This document shows positions 4,597-6,235 of a DNA stretch of 6,235 bases, in pieces. Position 1 is the stretch's first letter; each line of letters opens with the position of its first letter. The notes below the pieces were generated by a model. The model was given only the letters and a program-made list of their open reading frames with translations, did not search any database and was not told where the DNA came from. Position numbers and translations under genes: made by a program. This stretch comes from JBCCEJ01 sp039030335 (GTDB lineage: Bacteria > Pseudomonadota > Gammaproteobacteria > HK1): positions 1 through 6,235 of the forward strand of contig JBCCEJ010000120.1 of NCBI GenBank assembly GCA_039030335.1, written 5' to 3'.

Positions 4597-6235
4597 TCAG
4601 GATGTCTTGCCGGAGGCGGCCTGCTGCGCGGCGAAATGGCGGTAAATGGATACCAGTTCGTCGGGCGAGAAATCGACAATTACGATCTGCTGGCCAGGTT
4701 TCAACGACTCGGGGGAACGCGTAATTCGTCCGAGATGGATGTTGTACAGCGCTGAACGCCGGGTCTTCTCGAATAACATGCGACCAAGGAAGGAGCTTCG
4801 CGTGTTGTTGTCGACCATCTCGTCAGCGAGCCTCGGGATCGTCACCTTGTAGGTGCTGACGAGCGTGCCTGTTCTCACCGACATGCCTTTGGCGAAGTTG
4901 TCTATGAGTCCCCATTGGATGATGCCCCAAATGCCCTGGACATCTTCACTGCGAACGGTACGCACGTAATACACCGTATCCGGGTTGTCGGACTTGTGCA
5001 GTCCGAGCAGTTCATCGAGGGTCTTTTGCGAGATCCCCGTAGGCCCGGCGACAACCTTGGGCACCACCGCTCCATCCAGTTCGCCAGCGCGACGCAGCTC
5101 GCCTAGCGTGGTCGGCTCGAGATACTCCACTTCGCGCACCAGGGTGATGCGCTCGGTCGGTTTCAGGCGCAGCCGCTCCAGCGCTTCGACCACCGGGATC
5201 TCGACGACCTTTTCCCGTTCGAGGATGCGGATGGGCTGAGTGGTTTCGTTGTCAGCTCGCGCCATCAGTTCGGCCGCGTTTAGCGGCTCCAGGCGGTGGG
5301 TGATGCGCACGACGGACACTGGCGTATCCAGCGCCGCGCCGGCGTCCAGCATGGCCCGCGCCGACTGCGGTTTGGTGTCCGGCGACTGCAAAAGCGACAA
5401 TCGTTGACCCGGGAGTACGAAGTTATCCGCCGTTCTCGCGTCGATCGGCTTGACACGCTCACGGGTCAGCTCGGCGATGAATGCGCGTGCTTCCCTGTCC
5501 AACTGCACATCCGCACTGGCCGCTTCGATTGCAGCCGGCAGTTCGCGCGTGACGTCGCCGCTCATGCTCGGTTCGAGCGCGGCTTCCGGTAACTCGGCAA
5601 GCGCGCGCGCGAGCAGCGGCCGCGGGAGTTCTTCGAGTAGCGAGGCCGGCGCTTGCAGCACTTTCGTCAGAATCGAACGGCGGGGCTCGTCAGCGTCGCC
5701 GGCCCCCTCTGCCGCGGTCCGCGCTGCATCGCTGCCCGCACCCGGTGATGGCAGCTCGGTGGGTGCGCTGAGTGCCGGCAGCTTCAACACCTGCACGTCT
5801 TCGGTTCGCTTGACGAGCCGGTCTTCAACCGTCGGCCTTGCCTCGGAATCTTCTTTGGCAGTGTCACGCCGTGCGTTCAGCCGATCGATCTCGTCGCTGA
5901 TATCGGCAAGGGTCTGCGCATCGACTTCCTTCAGCGCGGTCGCATCGGAATTAGCGAGGGTTTCTGCCAGCAGTCGGGCGGGTGCTTTCTCCAGGACTTC
6001 GACCGGTGCGTCAGCGACGACCCGCGCGGGATCGGTCTTCGTGGCGGGCGCCTCGGGCGGAGCTGGCGCGGGACTCGGCGCGGCTGGCGGAGCAGAGGCG
6101 GACACCTCGGGGGTGACTGGCGGCACTACCGGAGCCGGGGCAGGAGCCACCGGCACCGGCGGTGTCGCGGGCGCCGGCGCCGGACTCACCGCGACCGGCG
6201 CCGGCGCGGAGGGTGTATCCGTCGTCGGTTCAGGC
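4597..6235 (-). CDS. Unrecognised Pro/Ala-rich protein with LysM-like C-terminal region; N-terminus cut by window edge
   Basis: I do not recognise this family. The frame is open to the right edge with no stop, so the true start is outside. GTG 6189 is only an internal candidate, and the numbering here counts from it (530 residues). Residues 1-50 are Pro/Ala-rich, like the flexible linkers of envelope proteins. Residues 55-300 are Ala/Leu/Glu-rich, helical and acidic. Residues 285-380 contain a repeated VR...LEP..EL pattern. The C-terminal part, about 405-520, looks like a real domain: YYVRTVRSEDVQGIWGIIQ (407-425), YKVTIPRLADE (447-457), SSFLGRMLFEKT (465-476), then YNIHLGRI...LKPGQQIVIV (482-505). 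The last stretch resembles the second half of LysM (N...L.PGQ.I.I), so peptidoglycan or envelope association is a weak inference. Without the N-terminus, a signal peptide or membrane anchor cannot be judged. Stop TGA is at 4599-4597, convergent with dgcA. Confidence 0.85.
   Translation of the reverse strand, partial: PEPTTDTPSAPAPVAVSPAPAPATPPVPVAPAPAPVVPPVTPEVSASAPPAAPSPAPAPPEAPATKTDPARVVADAPVEVLEKAPARLLAETLANSDATALKEVDAQTLADISDEIDRLNARRDTAKEDSEARPTVEDRLVKRTEDVQVLKLPALSAPTELPSPGAGSDAARTAAEGAGDADEPRRSILTKVLQAPASLLEELPRPLLARALAELPEAALEPSMSGDVTRELPAAIEAASADVQLDREARAFIAELTRERVKPIDARTADNFVLPGQRLSLLQSPDTKPQSARAMLDAGAALDTPVSVVRITHRLEPLNAAELMARADNETTQPIRILEREKVVEIPVVEALERLRLKPTERITLVREVEYLEPTTLGELRRAGELDGAVVPKVVAGPTGISQKTLDELLGLHKSDNPDTVYYVRTVRSEDVQGIWGIIQWGLIDNFAKGMSVRTGTLVSTYKVTIPRLADEMVDNNTRSSFLGRMLFEKTRRSALYNIHLGRITRSPESLKPGQQIVIVDFSPDELVSIYRHFAAQQAASGKTS
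6036..6235 (-). repeat. Low-complexity Pro/Ala-coding tract
   Basis: The visible start of the minus-strand gene encodes an irregular AP/PP/PV tract, beginning at the window edge and running to about residue 50 counted from 6189. At DNA level it contains reiterated GGCGCC/CCGGCG units, for example around 6171-6182 and 6195-6207, which are locally palindromic. Such tracts vary in length between strains and are prone to assembly error. Confidence 0.6.

Overview
The window is GC-rich bacterial DNA, tightly packed with genes and showing no mobile element, CRISPR array or rRNA. Gene content (SelA, a two-TM potassium channel, a DgcN/DgcA pair) and base composition fit a high-GC proteobacterium, most likely a gammaproteobacterium. 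This is an inference from style and family resemblance; no marker here fixes the taxon.

Layout from left to right. (1) Positions 1-983, minus strand: the first ~327 residues of selA, selenocysteine synthase, whose C-terminus lies beyond the left edge. The organism therefore probably decodes UGA as selenocysteine. (2) Positions 984-1208: a divergent intergenic region with a short AT-richer patch and a pair of small inverted repeats 30 bp apart. (3) Positions 1209-2321, plus strand: a two-transmembrane potassium channel with a TVGYG filter and a cytoplasmic RCK-like domain that lacks the usual glycine-rich nucleotide motif. (4) Positions 2322-2549: a 228-bp gap with several hairpins. A 20-bp near-perfect dyad in it sits just before a strong Shine-Dalgarno. 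(5) Positions 2550-4556, plus strand: a two-gene operon, dgcN (DUF1611, D-glutamate N-acetyltransferase) and dgcA (enolase superfamily, N-acetyl-D-glutamate racemase), separated by only 6 bp. (6) Positions 4557-4596: a convergent junction with a small hairpin. (7) Positions 4597-6235, minus strand: a large unrecognised protein with a Pro/Ala-rich N-terminal part, internal duplications and a conserved-looking C-terminal domain whose end resembles LysM. Its N-terminus is outside the right edge.

How the genes work together. DgcN and DgcA form a complete two-step route: D-glutamate is acetylated to N-acetyl-D-glutamate and then epimerised to N-acetyl-L-glutamate, which can enter arginine or glutamate metabolism. 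The other genes show no obvious functional link to this pair. The main things to re-examine are the unrecognised LysM-like protein, the unusual RCK domain, the dyad in front of dgcN, and (speculatively, since a Sec enzyme is encoded next door) UGA stop codons followed by open frame and a hairpin.
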